Origin: Vibrio sp. HA2012
GTDB taxonomy: Bacteria > Pseudomonadota > Gammaproteobacteria > Enterobacterales > Vibrionaceae
Assembly: GCF_002812955.1 (NCBI RefSeq)
Contig: NZ_PFXK01000003.1
Span: forward strand, 248,001-312,000
Length of the DNA: 64,000 nucleotides
Direction: 5' to 3'
Part shown: positions 41,394 through 50,428 of the stretch, piece after piece
Numbering within the stretch: the stretch's first letter is position 1
Layout of the letters: each line of letters begins with the position of its first letter
Translations under genes and position numbers: made by a program
Notes under the pieces: model-generated
What the model was told of the DNA's origin: nothing
Databases searched by the model: none
The model's input: the letters and a program-made list of their open reading frames with translations, nothing else

Positions 41394-41427
41394 TTGACAC
41401 AGGTCACACTTTAAACAATAATGTGAC
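41394..41427 (+). promoter_or_regulatory. Promoter with overlapping inverted repeat
   Basis: TTGACA (41394-41399) and AATAAT (41417-41422) are spaced 17 bases, a strong sigma-70 arrangement. GTCACA (41403-41408) and TGTGAC (41422-41427) form an exact inverted repeat across the spacer and the -10, a likely repressor or activator site. Confidence 0.6.
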
Positions 41428-41472
41428 TGTCAGCACAAAATGATATTTATCAAATAACCAAGGAGATTCACT

Positions 41473-41622
41473 ATGGCTTCAATTCTTTCATCACAAGTAT
41501 CAGCACCAAAAATCGCGGTAAGCAGCTCGGTTATCACGACAGTAAAAGAAATTGCCGGTATTCTGGTACTATTTGCATGCGTTGCACTACCAACGTTTCT
41601 GCTGGCTCTTACCTGGGTTTAA
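41473..41622 (+). CDS. 49-residue single-pass membrane micro-protein
   Basis: Starts MASILSSQVSAPK and ends LLALTWV, with one hydrophobic helix (about residues 28-46, with a cysteine and a proline inside). AGGAG lies eight bases before the ATG, a clean promoter lies upstream, and a terminator hairpin overlaps its stop. Those three signals make it a genuine single-gene unit although it is very short. The ArsC-like gene starts 128 bases later. Function unknown. Confidence 0.75.
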   Translation: MASILSSQVSAPKIAVSSSVITTVKEIAGILVLFACVALPTFLLALTWV

Positions 41623-41635
41623 CATCAGCCCAGGT
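41611..41635 (+). terminator. Terminator overlapping the 49-residue gene stop
   Basis: ACCTGGG (41611-41617, inside the last codons) pairs with CCCAGGT (41629-41635) over an 11-base loop and is followed by GTTATTTTC. Coding and terminator sequence share bases. Confidence 0.65.
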
Positions 41636-41750
41636 GTTATTTTCGTTCCTTCCATTTCAATAAAACTGCAACACAAAACATTTAGACTCTTGCACACATC
41701 CGAATGATATCTGCCGCGAGAAATCGCTCAATAGAAAGAGTCTGAAATAC

Positions 41751-42221
41751 ATGAAAATTTTATTTGTATGCCGTCATAACGCCAGCCGCAGCATTCTGGC
41801 TGAAGCCATCGGAAAACAATCCCTTCCCGTCTATTTTGAGATAGCCAGCGCTGGTAGCGAGCCTAAAGGCAGAATTAACCCAAGAATTGCCCGTTATCTG
41901 GACAGTATGGGTATTGATTCAGTACAATTTCACAGTACTTCATGGGAAGAACGTCTAAAATTTCACCCCGATATTGTCATTACCGTTTGTGACACTATGC
42001 ATGATGAACCTTGTCCTAACTGGCTTGCAGATGGTATCCGGGTTGCGTGGGATCTGGAATATATCCCTGGAGAAGAAGTATCTGATGCTGAATTTAATAC
42101 TCAGTGCGATAAAGTTGTTACATCCCTTCAACGGCGTATCGAACATTTAGGAAGCCTGGATTTTTCTTCCATGTCACGAACAGAAATCCGGGAAATACTA
42201 CTCAATATGAGAGCGATGTAA
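41751..42221 (+). CDS. Low-molecular-weight phosphatase / thioredoxin-type ArsC-like protein
   Basis: A 156-residue LMW-PTP-fold protein. The P-loop FVCRHNASRS gives C7-x5-R13. A second cysteine pair, C80 and C88, in VCDTMHDEPC is spaced like the redox pair of thioredoxin-coupled arsenate reductases. WDLEYIPG holds the general-acid region. So it may reduce arsenate to arsenite. It stands alone, without arsR, arsB or acr3 in the window, which is unusual, and a tyrosine-phosphatase or other redox role is possible. A bidirectional terminator follows. Confidence 0.75.
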   Translation: MKILFVCRHNASRSILAEAIGKQSLPVYFEIASAGSEPKGRINPRIARYLDSMGIDSVQFHSTSWEERLKFHPDIVITVCDTMHDEPCPNWLADGIRVAWDLEYIPGEEVSDAEFNTQCDKVVTSLQRRIEHLGSLDFSSMSRTEIREILLNMRAM

Positions 42222-42230
42222 ATAATACTA

Positions 42231-42252
42231 AAGGGCAGATATCTCTGCCCTT
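42231..42252. terminator. Bidirectional intrinsic terminator
   Basis: AAGGGCAGA (42231-42239), a TATC loop and TCTGCCCTT (42244-42252) form a 9-bp perfect stem with T-runs at both ends when read on the appropriate strands. It separates the ArsC-like gene from the methyltransferase gene. Confidence 0.85.
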
Positions 42253-42282
42253 TTACATTGTATCGACATGTTCCTTTCGGAA

Positions 42283-42861
42283 CTATTTTTCACCGACGCC
42301 CATAACGACAGAACGAATACCGTTTTCAGTCTCCAGCTCAAACGGGATGGTTACTGCCACATTTTCAAAACCGGCACCACGTAACACTTTGTCGATAAAT
42401 GGCAGACTAAGACCACCTTCTTTATCTTCTTCAGCAAGGTAATCCCAGTGAACGAAAATTCCATCCTCCTCAAGCAGGGAATGGATAATCACTGCCGCTT
42501 CCTGAAAATCATCCAGATAACTACATACCGAACAGGCAACAACACAGTCAAACTGACCACGAAACGCCGGGTGCTGTGCCACCAGACCACGAGACAAATG
42601 GTCAACTACCGGCTCGACATTATCCAGCCATTTTTTGTCCAACTCTTCGATCATAGATTCTGAGCTATCCAAAGCCACAATGTCTTTTGCCAACGGCGAT
42701 AACTTCTGGCTCAGAAGACCGGTACCACATCCGAAATCAATAAAACGCTTTCGTTTAATATCAATCAACTTCTGAAGCTCAGCATATGCCAGTTCGGAAT
42801 AAAGAACGGTACTCGTATTCTGTTCCCACTCTGCTGCACATTCATCCCAATCGCGCACCAT
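42283..42861 (-). CDS. Class I SAM-dependent methyltransferase
   Basis: A 192-residue soluble Rossmann-fold methyltransferase. Motif I is RFIDFGCGTGLLSQKL, motif II IVALDSSESMIEEL, and motif IV region FDCVVACSVCSYLDD. The start was set at MVRDWDECA (42861), directly behind a strong GGAGG. It resembles small-molecule methyltransferases of the Methyltransf_11/25 type. There is no operon partner and the substrate is unknown. It could modify a quinone, a lipid or a thiol. Confidence 0.8.
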   Translation of the reverse strand: MVRDWDECAAEWEQNTSTVLYSELAYAELQKLIDIKRKRFIDFGCGTGLLSQKLSPLAKDIVALDSSESMIEELDKKWLDNVEPVVDHLSRGLVAQHPAFRGQFDCVVACSVCSYLDDFQEAAVIIHSLLEEDGIFVHWDYLAEEDKEGGLSLPFIDKVLRGAGFENVAVTIPFELETENGIRSVVMGVGEK

Positions 42862-43037
42862 TTGGCCTCCGTAAATCCCCATACACGCTTGCTGACCCAT
42901 AATAATTGAAAAACCTGCAATAAGGTATTGATAAGCATAGTGCCAGATTAAACCAAATACCTTTATTCTTCACCTGAAAATCATCCGCTTTTTTAATTAA
43001 GCTCACGACTTTTGTGCTCAACTGGTGTTTAGTTAAC

Positions 43038-43610
43038 CTATTTTGACTGAAAATGTTCAGCAAGTGACACACGCCGGGCGGGACCAACAGCATCGGCTTT
43101 CGGCATTGTATGCTCATACCCTTTTTTTACAAAAACAGCGGGATGTCCTTCACCGGCTACCCGCTTCAACCGCTCATCAAACTCACCAAACAACTGATAT
43201 TCATAACGAATGTTCCCGAACCGGAAAGCAACAATATCGCCGTTAAATTCAACTTCTGACGTGATATAACGACTATCCGTCATGACTCCCTGCTCACTGA
43301 TACTAAACACTTCCGTATCGTATCCGGGCGAAGCGGTTTCTATCCATTCCCCATAAATCCGCTGTGGGTCAACATATTCCCGGTAATTGATATAAGCCAC
43401 ACGGCCTATAGCCGCAGAAGTAAGAAGCATCATCACCAGCCAGATATATTTCCCCCACGGAACAGACCGTTTTTCTTCTGCTTTTCTTGCTTCAGCTTCA
43501 GCGGCGGCCTTGACCTGCAGTGCTTGTTTACGCAAAACCTCCCGTCGACGCTGCATTTCTGCATTACGCTGCTTTTGATTATTGTGTTTACGTAACAGCT
43601 CCTGGGCCAT
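43038..43610 (-). CDS. DUF2850-like single-pass membrane protein
   Basis: A 190-residue protein. A basic, coiled N-terminus (residues 1-48, rich in Q, K, R, A and E) is followed by one membrane helix (YIWLVMMLLTSAAIGRVAY) and a periplasmic domain. The domain starts PQRIYGEWIETA and has FSISEQGVMTDSRYITSEVEFNG, which is the pattern of DUF2850 in vibrios. The orientation is inside-to-outside. Function unknown. It lies between the methyltransferase and the agl ABC transporter and is probably separate from both. Confidence 0.7.
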   Translation of the reverse strand: MAQELLRKHNNQKQRNAEMQRRREVLRKQALQVKAAAEAEARKAEEKRSVPWGKYIWLVMMLLTSAAIGRVAYINYREYVDPQRIYGEWIETASPGYDTEVFSISEQGVMTDSRYITSEVEFNGDIVAFRFGNIRYEYQLFGEFDERLKRVAGEGHPAVFVKKGYEHTMPKADAVGPARRVSLAEHFQSK

Positions 43611-43686
43611 ACTTTCCCCCGGCAGGTTGTAAAATCTCCTTTGATTCTACTGCCTGCCGGAACAGATGAATAGCTTTAGTTTTGTG

Positions 43687-44784
43687 CTAGTTATCCAAAT
43701 GTTTTACCGAAATACCATCACTATTGAACATATGCAGTTTACTGGCATCAGCTTTTAGACTGATAGTTTCTCCTTTATGCAGATTGATAATTCCCGGCAA
43801 CTTTGCAATAACCGGCTCTTTATGGTCCGGTACATCAATATGTAGCAAAGTAACCTCACCAAGTGATTCGACGAAAAGAACATTACCACTGACAAAAGCC
43901 TCGCTTTTATCTGCCAGTTGAAAATCTTCCGGGCGTATTCCTAAACTAACGGTCTCACCCTGCATAGACGCCGGACACGGGAAGGGAAATTCTGCCGTAG
44001 CTCCGGTAGCAAATTTCAGTTTGCCGCTGTCACCACATTCCATCAGTTCCGTAGCAATCATATTCATCGCCGGAGAACCGATAAAGCGGGCAACAAATAC
44101 ATTTGCTGGATTGGTATACAACTCCAGTGGCGTACCAACCTGCTCAATCCGACCAGCAGACAAGACAACAATCCGGTCTGCCAGTGTCATGGCTTCAACC
44201 TGATCATGGGTCACATAGATCATGGTTGTCTGATCCATTTTCTCTTTCAGGTTAGCAATCTCAATCCGAGTCTGAACCCTGAGAGCCGCATCAAGGTTTG
44301 AAAGCGGTTCATCAAACAGAAAGACTTTGGGATTGCGCACGATTGCCCGTCCAATCGCGACACGCTGACGCTGACCACCAGAGAGCGCCTTGGGCAGTCG
44401 TCCCAGATACGGCGTCAGTTGCAGCATCTCCGCCGCCTGTGTTACCCGACGGTCAATTTCCTCTTTTGACTCTTTAGCAATGCGCATCGCAAATGCCATA
44501 TTATCGTACACCGTCATATGTGGATAAAGCGCATACGTCTGGAATACCATAGCGATACCACGCATAGCAGCTGGTGTATCATTTACTCTGGCTCCCTCAA
44601 TGTATAAATCCCCACTGGTGATATCTTCCAGCCCGGCGATCATCCTCAGTAGTGTTGATTTACCACAGCCCGATGGCCCGACAAACACAATAAACTCACC
44701 AATATCGATCTCGAGATCGACACCGTGAATGACCTTAGTTTCACCGTAGGCTTTTTTAATATTTGTTAGTTTTAAACCATTCAT
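43687..44784 (-). CDS. aglK: Alpha-glucoside ABC transporter ATP-binding protein
   Basis: A 365-residue ATPase of the MalK/UgpC type. It has Walker A GPSGCGKSTLLRMI, the signature LSGGQRQRVAIGRAI, Walker B VFLFDEPLSNLDA and a C-terminal TOBE/regulatory domain that may receive control signals. The start is at MNGLKLTNI (44784), preceded by a GAGAGA ribosome site; a methionine five codons earlier is possible. It is the last of four transporter genes on the minus strand, 19 bases after aglG. It powers uptake of maltose- or trehalose-type alpha-glucosides. Confidence 0.88.
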   Translation of the reverse strand: MNGLKLTNIKKAYGETKVIHGVDLEIDIGEFIVFVGPSGCGKSTLLRMIAGLEDITSGDLYIEGARVNDTPAAMRGIAMVFQTYALYPHMTVYDNMAFAMRIAKESKEEIDRRVTQAAEMLQLTPYLGRLPKALSGGQRQRVAIGRAIVRNPKVFLFDEPLSNLDAALRVQTRIEIANLKEKMDQTTMIYVTHDQVEAMTLADRIVVLSAGRIEQVGTPLELYTNPANVFVARFIGSPAMNMIATELMECGDSGKLKFATGATAEFPFPCPASMQGETVSLGIRPEDFQLADKSEAFVSGNVLFVESLGEVTLLHIDVPDHKEPVIAKLPGIINLHKGETISLKADASKLHMFNSDGISVKHLDN

Positions 44785-44803
44785 CGAATTCTCTCTCAAC
44801 CAA

Positions 44804-45967
44804 TTATTTCACCGAACCGGCCAGCAGGCCGCGAACCAGATAGCGCTGAAGGCTAAAGAACACCGTCAAAGGAACGGCAATAGATACGAATGCAGAAGCC
44901 GTGAGAATTTCCCAGTTACCGCCACGGGAACCAAGTAATTCTCTCAGACGCCCGGTCAGCACCAGTTCATTTTCTCCGTTACCCAAAAATACCGTTGCAA
45001 CCAACAGGTCATTCCACACCCAAAGGAACTGGAAAATGGCAAATGAAGCCAGTGCCGGGAACGACAGGGGTAATACAATTCGGACAAAGATTTCAAAATC
45101 CGTAGCACCGTCAACTTTAGCTGATTCGATAATCTCTTTTGGTAAGCCGGAGATGTAATTCCGCAATAGATAAATCGCCAGCGGCAGACCAAATCCGGTA
45201 TGTGCCAGCCATATCCCCAGATAGGTTTTTGCTCCGACACCAAAAAATGCACCAATTTCGTTATAAAGACGCAGCAGTGGGATCAGCGACATTTGCAGCG
45301 GTACAACCAGCAGCCCGACGACCAGAGCTATCAGCAAAGAACGTCCCGGCAAACGCATCCAGGAAAGTGCATAAGCGGCAAAAGCAGCAATCAGAATCGG
45401 AATAATAGTCGCCGGAATCGTCACTGTCAGTGAATTGATAAACGACTGCCCTATTCCTTCTGCTGTCAGCACTTCTCTGTAGTTATCCAGACCAAACTTA
45501 GGCGGCACCTTAGCGGTATAGAAAATACGCTTACCACGCGAACCTTTGAACGGTTCAGGAGATGTCATAATATAATGCCCGTCAGAAGCCACCGTCAGAG
45601 AGCCACCGTCTCTCATCGAAGCCACCTCTCCGGCTTTAAACGCCGTTGGTTCTCGGGATGACCAGCCGAATACGGTCACGTTAAGTGCTTCGTCTCCTTC
45701 TGCCAGTGCTCCCTGCAGAACATACACTCCATCTTTTTCAGTCTGAGTATCGGGAGTGTCAGTACGACCAATCAGATTCTGCTCTGAAGCAGACAGCGCT
45801 GTCCACCAGCCAGACACCGCCAATTGTGATTTGTCCCGAAATGAGGAAATCAACAAACCCGCCGTTGGCATCGTCCATAGGATCACAATCAGTAACACGG
45901 AAATATGCACCAGAATCGTCAAAGGTGAACGACGTAGTTTACTCATGGAGAATTTTGCATCCGACAT
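44804..45967 (-). CDS. aglG: Alpha-glucoside ABC transporter permease AglG
   Basis: A 387-residue permease of the MalG type. After the first helix (PLTILVHISVLLIVILW) comes an unusually long periplasmic insert (about residues 45-150), a known trait of AglG. Five more helices follow. The EAA motif for contact with AglK is in EIIESAKVDGATDFEIF. The start directly adjoins the aglF stop. It forms the inner-membrane channel with AglF and delivers alpha-glucosides to the cytosol. Confidence 0.88.
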   Translation of the reverse strand: MSDAKFSMSKLRRSPLTILVHISVLLIVILWTMPTAGLLISSFRDKSQLAVSGWWTALSASEQNLIGRTDTPDTQTEKDGVYVLQGALAEGDEALNVTVFGWSSREPTAFKAGEVASMRDGGSLTVASDGHYIMTSPEPFKGSRGKRIFYTAKVPPKFGLDNYREVLTAEGIGQSFINSLTVTIPATIIPILIAAFAAYALSWMRLPGRSLLIALVVGLLVVPLQMSLIPLLRLYNEIGAFFGVGAKTYLGIWLAHTGFGLPLAIYLLRNYISGLPKEIIESAKVDGATDFEIFVRIVLPLSFPALASFAIFQFLWVWNDLLVATVFLGNGENELVLTGRLRELLGSRGGNWEILTASAFVSIAVPLTVFFSLQRYLVRGLLAGSVK

Positions 45968-46978
45968 TTAACGATCCTCCATCTGTGCATTCGCCTGACG
46001 AATGTTCCAGACCATCACAGGAATAACAGCCACCATAATAACCACAGCAATCGCTGCACCACGCCCAAAGTCGCCACCGCCTCTGAACATCCAATCAAAC
46101 ATCATATTTGCCAGAACCTGAGAATTCCACTGACCGTTCGTCATCGCCAATACGATATCGAACACCTTAAGAACAGTGATGGTAATAGTGGTCCATACCA
46201 CAGCAATCGTTCCCCATATCTGTGGAATAAGGATTTTAAAGAAAATCTGAATACCGTTGGCACCATCAAGAACAGCAGCTTCAACCGTTTCTTCCGGAAT
46301 ACCACGCAGGGCAGCCGACAGTATCACCATCGCAAACCCGGTCTGGATCCAAATCAGGATAACCATCAGGAAAAAGTTGTTCCAGAAGGGGATGGTTATC
46401 CAAGCTTGTGGTGTACCGCCGAAATATTCAACAACGGCATTCAGCAAACCTATCTGTTCAGCACCCTCTGCACGATAATCGTAGATGAATTTCCATATAA
46501 TGGATGCACCGATAAATGAAATCGCCATCGGCATAAATACCAGACTCTTAGCGATATTGCCCCAACCAACCTTATCCGTCATTGCGGCAATGACCAGACC
46601 AAAAAAAGTGGATGCGGCCGGTACAACCAGTAACCAAAGCAGGTTGTTAAACAGTGATTCCTGAAACTCTTTATCTTTAAGCAGCCAGAGATAGTTACCA
46701 AATCCGACGTACTCTTCACCACTCCGTCCATGCATAGACAGGATGGCAGACTCAAATACAGGATAAACAAGGTATAACCCGAGGAAGGTCAGCGCCGGGC
46801 CTAAAAACAGCCATGGTCTGATTGCAGCTGCACGGCGTATATTCCGGGCCATCTGGTCATTGGATACACCTCTGACAGGAAAAATCAGCGACAACAGCCA
46901 ATTCGTTCCAACAAAGTAAGCAATACACCCAAGCACACCGACAACCACAACAAAAATAGAGGAATATAACTGTCCCAT
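45968..46978 (-). CDS. aglF: Alpha-glucoside ABC transporter permease AglF
   Basis: A 336-residue permease of the MalF type. Helices include FVVVVGVLGCIAYFVG and FLGPALTFLGLYLVYPVF at the N-terminus, and the EAA loop is IPEETVEAAVLDGANGIQIF. It pairs with AglG. The gene is 73 bases after aglE with a strong hairpin between them, an arrangement that usually leaves more binding protein than permease. The neighbours aglE, aglG and aglK and the divergent glucosidase gene support the name. Confidence 0.88.
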   Translation of the reverse strand: MGQLYSSIFVVVVGVLGCIAYFVGTNWLLSLIFPVRGVSNDQMARNIRRAAAIRPWLFLGPALTFLGLYLVYPVFESAILSMHGRSGEEYVGFGNYLWLLKDKEFQESLFNNLLWLLVVPAASTFFGLVIAAMTDKVGWGNIAKSLVFMPMAISFIGASIIWKFIYDYRAEGAEQIGLLNAVVEYFGGTPQAWITIPFWNNFFLMVILIWIQTGFAMVILSAALRGIPEETVEAAVLDGANGIQIFFKILIPQIWGTIAVVWTTITITVLKVFDIVLAMTNGQWNSQVLANMMFDWMFRGGGDFGRGAAIAVVIMVAVIPVMVWNIRQANAQMEDR

Positions 46979-47018
46979 AACAAATTACCTCACTACATTT
47001 TATTGTTAGCTAATGGGT

Positions 47019-47041
47019 TGAAGGGGCATTTTGCCCCTTCA
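47019..47041 (-). other. Intercistronic hairpin aglE-aglF
   Basis: TGAAGGGGCA (47019-47028) pairs exactly with TGCCCCTTCA (47032-47041) around a three-base loop. It lies between the binding-protein and permease genes and probably stabilises the aglE message. Confidence 0.75.
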
Positions 47042-47051
47042 GATATCAGCA

Positions 47052-48404
47052 CTACTTCAGTGCATCCCAAGTTTTCTGGATTTCGTCAGCGACAGTCTGA
47101 GATGTTTTGCCACCACTGTAATCCACCATACCCGTCCAGAAAGCACCAGCACCAATTTTGCCTGGCATCAGATCGGAACCATCAAAGCGGAATGTGGTTG
47201 CACCCAGCAGAATTTGACCCTGTTTTTTCAGCGAATCATTCGCATAGGTATCCAGATTGGCCTCTTTGAACGGAGTCAGGAAGCCTGACTGAGCCATCCA
47301 GATTTCATGCGCAATCGGTAGCTGCAGGAACTTCATAAATTCACGAGCTCCTTTGGAGTCTTTGGTGATACTCCACATGGTGCCTGCACCCAATACCGGC
47401 TTACCCAGATCCTTAGATTCATAAGCAGGGAAATAGAAAAAGTCTGCATCCTGTCCCAGCTTCGTGCCTTCAGGGAAGAAACTAGGAATAAAAGAAGCCT
47501 GACGATGCATATAACACTTCGCCGGAGAGGTAAACAGGCCTTTCGGGCTATCACGGAAGTCCGTTGCCGCCACAGCACGAGCACCACCATCAACATAATC
47601 GTCATTACCGATAAACCAGCCAAACTCATCAATGGCACCAACCACTTTTGCATCATTAAACTTCAGCTCATTGGTCACCCACTTATCATAGTCAGCCGGA
47701 GACTGGGTTCTCAACATCAGATCTTCAACCCAGTCAGTTGCAGGCCAGCCTGTTGCGGCACCACTGCCCAGACCGATACACCACGGAGTTCCGCCATCAT
47801 CTACAATCTGTTGCGTCAATGCTTTCAGATCTTCCATCGTTTCAGGAACGTCATAACCAGCGTCTTCAAAGTTTTCCGGTACATACCAGACCAGAGACTT
47901 AAGATCGACCTTGTAGAAGAACCCGAACAGCTCCTTCTTACCCTGCTTATTCGCAAACGTTCCCAAATCCACCCACGAAGAACCGGCAGCATAGTTAGCC
48001 TCTATCCACTCATTCCAGTCACTGCTCAGAGGGGTCAGGAAGCCTTTAGACGCAAGGTCTGCAGCCAAACCTGGCTGTGGAAAAATAGCGATATTCGGCG
48101 CACTTCCGGCCTGTACATCGATAACAATCTGCTGCTCAAATGAATCTGAACCGGCATACTGGACATCTGCCCCTGTCGCCTCTTCAAAATAAGCAATAAC
48201 ACTTTCGATCAATGCCTTATCAGGACCAAGCCATGGGCCACTAATTTTTATAATTTCTCCTTTTAAATCAACCTTTTTTAGATATTCATAACTTGGCCAG
48301 TTAAATCGATTATCTTCACCGGGTTTGTATTTCAAATCGGCGGAAATAGCAGAGGAAGATAGGATAGCAAGAGCAACTGCGCTAGTGATTAAAGAAGTTT
48401 TCAT
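47052..48404 (-). CDS. aglE: Alpha-glucoside ABC transporter substrate-binding protein
   Basis: A 450-residue periplasmic solute-binding protein of the MalE-like family. The signal peptide ends at SSSAISA|DLKYK. Features include IIKISGPWLGPDKALIESV near the start and the SPADYDKWVTNELKFNDAKV region of binding-lobe sequence, with many W and Y residues for sugar stacking. It supplies alpha-glucosides to AglFGK. ACGGAGTTCCAGACG precedes the start. It is the first gene of the minus-strand operon and is divergent from the GH13 gene, so the two share a 240-base control region. Confidence 0.85.
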   Translation of the reverse strand: MKTSLITSAVALAILSSSAISADLKYKPGEDNRFNWPSYEYLKKVDLKGEIIKISGPWLGPDKALIESVIAYFEEATGADVQYAGSDSFEQQIVIDVQAGSAPNIAIFPQPGLAADLASKGFLTPLSSDWNEWIEANYAAGSSWVDLGTFANKQGKKELFGFFYKVDLKSLVWYVPENFEDAGYDVPETMEDLKALTQQIVDDGGTPWCIGLGSGAATGWPATDWVEDLMLRTQSPADYDKWVTNELKFNDAKVVGAIDEFGWFIGNDDYVDGGARAVAATDFRDSPKGLFTSPAKCYMHRQASFIPSFFPEGTKLGQDADFFYFPAYESKDLGKPVLGAGTMWSITKDSKGAREFMKFLQLPIAHEIWMAQSGFLTPFKEANLDTYANDSLKKQGQILLGATTFRFDGSDLMPGKIGAGAFWTGMVDYSGGKTSQTVADEIQKTWDALK

Positions 48405-48644
48405 CGTCTGGAACTCCGTGTATTCAGTTACTTGTAGTAGGGTTTTATTTCAGTTTTTTATACATATAAGCCGTCTTCATCAACGGGCTCTATATAACCT
48501 AGTCCTACAGAAGAAAAATGTTTAAGGAAACGTTCTCAATTTATGCAGTAGATCAACATATTGGATTAAATATTCTATTTTTTGTGAAATCAGATTCTAT
48601 AGTGTTTATCTGGATTGTTTTTTTGATGTCAGGAGTACTCCCTA
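48405..48644. promoter_or_regulatory. Divergent agl control region with LacI-like operator
   Basis: GGAAACGTTCTC (48526-48537) has the AACGTT core of LacI-family operators and lies about 120 bases from aglE. GGAGTACTCC (48632-48641), a perfect palindrome, spans the ribosome binding site of the glucosidase gene. No LacI-type repressor gene is in the window, so the regulator lies elsewhere. Confidence 0.5.
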
Positions 48645-50327
48645 ATGAATACCGAAACATTACCTTACCACTGGTGGCATAATGCCGTCGTCTATCAGAT
48701 CTATCCCCGAAGCTTTAATGACTCCAATGGAGATGGCATTGGTGACATTCCCGGCATCATAGAAAAACTAAACTATATCAAACAGTTAGGTGCAAATATC
48801 ATCTGGCTCAGTCCTGTGTATAAATCACCGATGGATGATAATGGTTACGATATCTCCGATTACTACTCTATCGCTCCGGAATTTGGAACGATGCAGGATA
48901 TGGAACAACTCATCGCAGAAGCAGCTAAACGTAACATCAAAATCATGATGGACTTGGTGGTTAACCATACTTCTGATGAGCACCCCTGGTTTATCGAATC
49001 AAAAAGCAGCCGGGATAACCCCAAACGTGACTGGTATATATGGAAAGATCCAAAAGAAGACGGAAGCGAACCCAATAACTGGGAATCATTCTTCACACCC
49101 AAAGCCTGGAAACTCGATGAAAATACAGGACAATACTATCTACATTTATTCAGCAATAAACAGCCGGATCTGAACTGGGCGAATCCCGAAGTACGGGAAG
49201 CAGTCTACGATATGATGCATTTTTGGCTGAAAAAAGGATTGGGTGGTTTCCGGATGGATGTGATCAATATGATAGGTAAACCATCTGATTTTCCTGATGC
49301 AACTATCTTCGATGCCGGTGTCGCCGGCTGGGAACATTGGGCAAATAACCTGCTCTGCCACCAGTATCTGCGCGAAATGCATGAGAAAGTACTCTCTCAC
49401 TACGATGTTCTGACTGTAGGAGAAACGCCTTTTACCACGACGCTAGATGGCCGATACTACTCCAGCCCGGCCCGGAATGAGGTCAGTATGATCTTCCACT
49501 TCGAACATATGAGTATTGACCGTGAAGAGCATAACGCTGTCCGTAAGCCGTTTGATCTGCTGGAATTCAAAGCCATTATGTCCAAATGGCAGGATGACCT
49601 GTACCAAAAGGGCTGGAACAGTCTGTACTGGAATAACCACGATCAGCCCAGAGCCGTGTCCCGCTATGGTGATGACGGGGAATACCGGATTATCAGTGCC
49701 AAAATGCTTGGCACCGTCCTGCATATGATGAGTGGTACCCCTTACATCTATCAGGGTGAAGAAATCGGAATGACCAATAAATATTTCTCTGATATCAGCC
49801 AATTTAATGATCTGATGGCTAGATTCCACTACCAGAAAATGATGGAACGAGGCGTCACACCACAAAAAGCGCTGGAATTCCTCAACTACTTCTCCCGGGA
49901 TCACGCCAGAATTCCAGTTCAGTGGAATAATAACGAGCATGCCGGTTTTACCAATGGTACGCCCTGGTTAGAAGTGAACGAAAACTATCCGCAAATTAAT
50001 GCCGAACAGGCGGTTGCGGATCCGGACTCCGTTTTTCATCACTATCGCCAGCTTATCGCACTGCGTCAGGGAGAAGAGTATGGGGATGTCATCGTGTATG
50101 GTAAGCACCAGTTACTGGATCCGGAAGACAGCGATGTTTATGTCTATACCCGCACATATAACGGTAAAAGGCTGCTAATTGTTGCTAACTTCAGTAAAGA
50201 ATCGCTACTCCGGGATTATGACTTTATCCTGAAACAGGTGGTACTGAATAACTATGACGACACCATCACTAGCCTGTCACCATTATCGTTAAGGCCATAT
50301 CAGGCAGTCATTTTTTCTGTAGATTAA
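48645..50327 (+). CDS. aglA: GH13 alpha-glucosidase (oligo-1,6-glucosidase-like)
   Basis: A 560-residue cytosolic GH13 enzyme, the usual length for this class. The catalytic Asp is in GFRMDVINMIG, the acid/base Glu in VLTVGETPFTT, and the transition-state Asp in WNNHDQPRAVSRYG. NWANPEVRE and DGNGIGDIPGI-type early motifs are present. The Val after the nucleophile (MDVIN) is the residue that favours alpha-1,6 over alpha-1,4 bonds in characterised homologues, so isomaltose or trehalulose-like sugars are good candidates. It hydrolyses the sugar imported by AglEFGK. A terminator follows the stop codon. Confidence 0.88.
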   Translation: MNTETLPYHWWHNAVVYQIYPRSFNDSNGDGIGDIPGIIEKLNYIKQLGANIIWLSPVYKSPMDDNGYDISDYYSIAPEFGTMQDMEQLIAEAAKRNIKIMMDLVVNHTSDEHPWFIESKSSRDNPKRDWYIWKDPKEDGSEPNNWESFFTPKAWKLDENTGQYYLHLFSNKQPDLNWANPEVREAVYDMMHFWLKKGLGGFRMDVINMIGKPSDFPDATIFDAGVAGWEHWANNLLCHQYLREMHEKVLSHYDVLTVGETPFTTTLDGRYYSSPARNEVSMIFHFEHMSIDREEHNAVRKPFDLLEFKAIMSKWQDDLYQKGWNSLYWNNHDQPRAVSRYGDDGEYRIISAKMLGTVLHMMSGTPYIYQGEEIGMTNKYFSDISQFNDLMARFHYQKMMERGVTPQKALEFLNYFSRDHARIPVQWNNNEHAGFTNGTPWLEVNENYPQINAEQAVADPDSVFHHYRQLIALRQGEEYGDVIVYGKHQLLDPEDSDVYVYTRTYNGKRLLIVANFSKESLLRDYDFILKQVVLNNYDDTITSLSPLSLRPYQAVIFSVD

Positions 50328-50344
50328 ACCATAACCTAAAAAAA

Positions 50345-50370
50345 CGGCCTGTCCATAGTAAGACAGGCCG
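50345..50370. terminator. Intrinsic terminator after the GH13 gene
   Basis: CGGCCTGTC (50345-50353) pairs exactly with GACAGGCCG (50362-50370), followed by GTTATTTTC. It also separates the convergent GGDEF gene. Confidence 0.8.
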
Positions 50371-50428
50371 GTTATTTTCATAAACATTACGCACAATTTA
50401 CGTAAAAATCTCCGATTATGCGGTTAAA

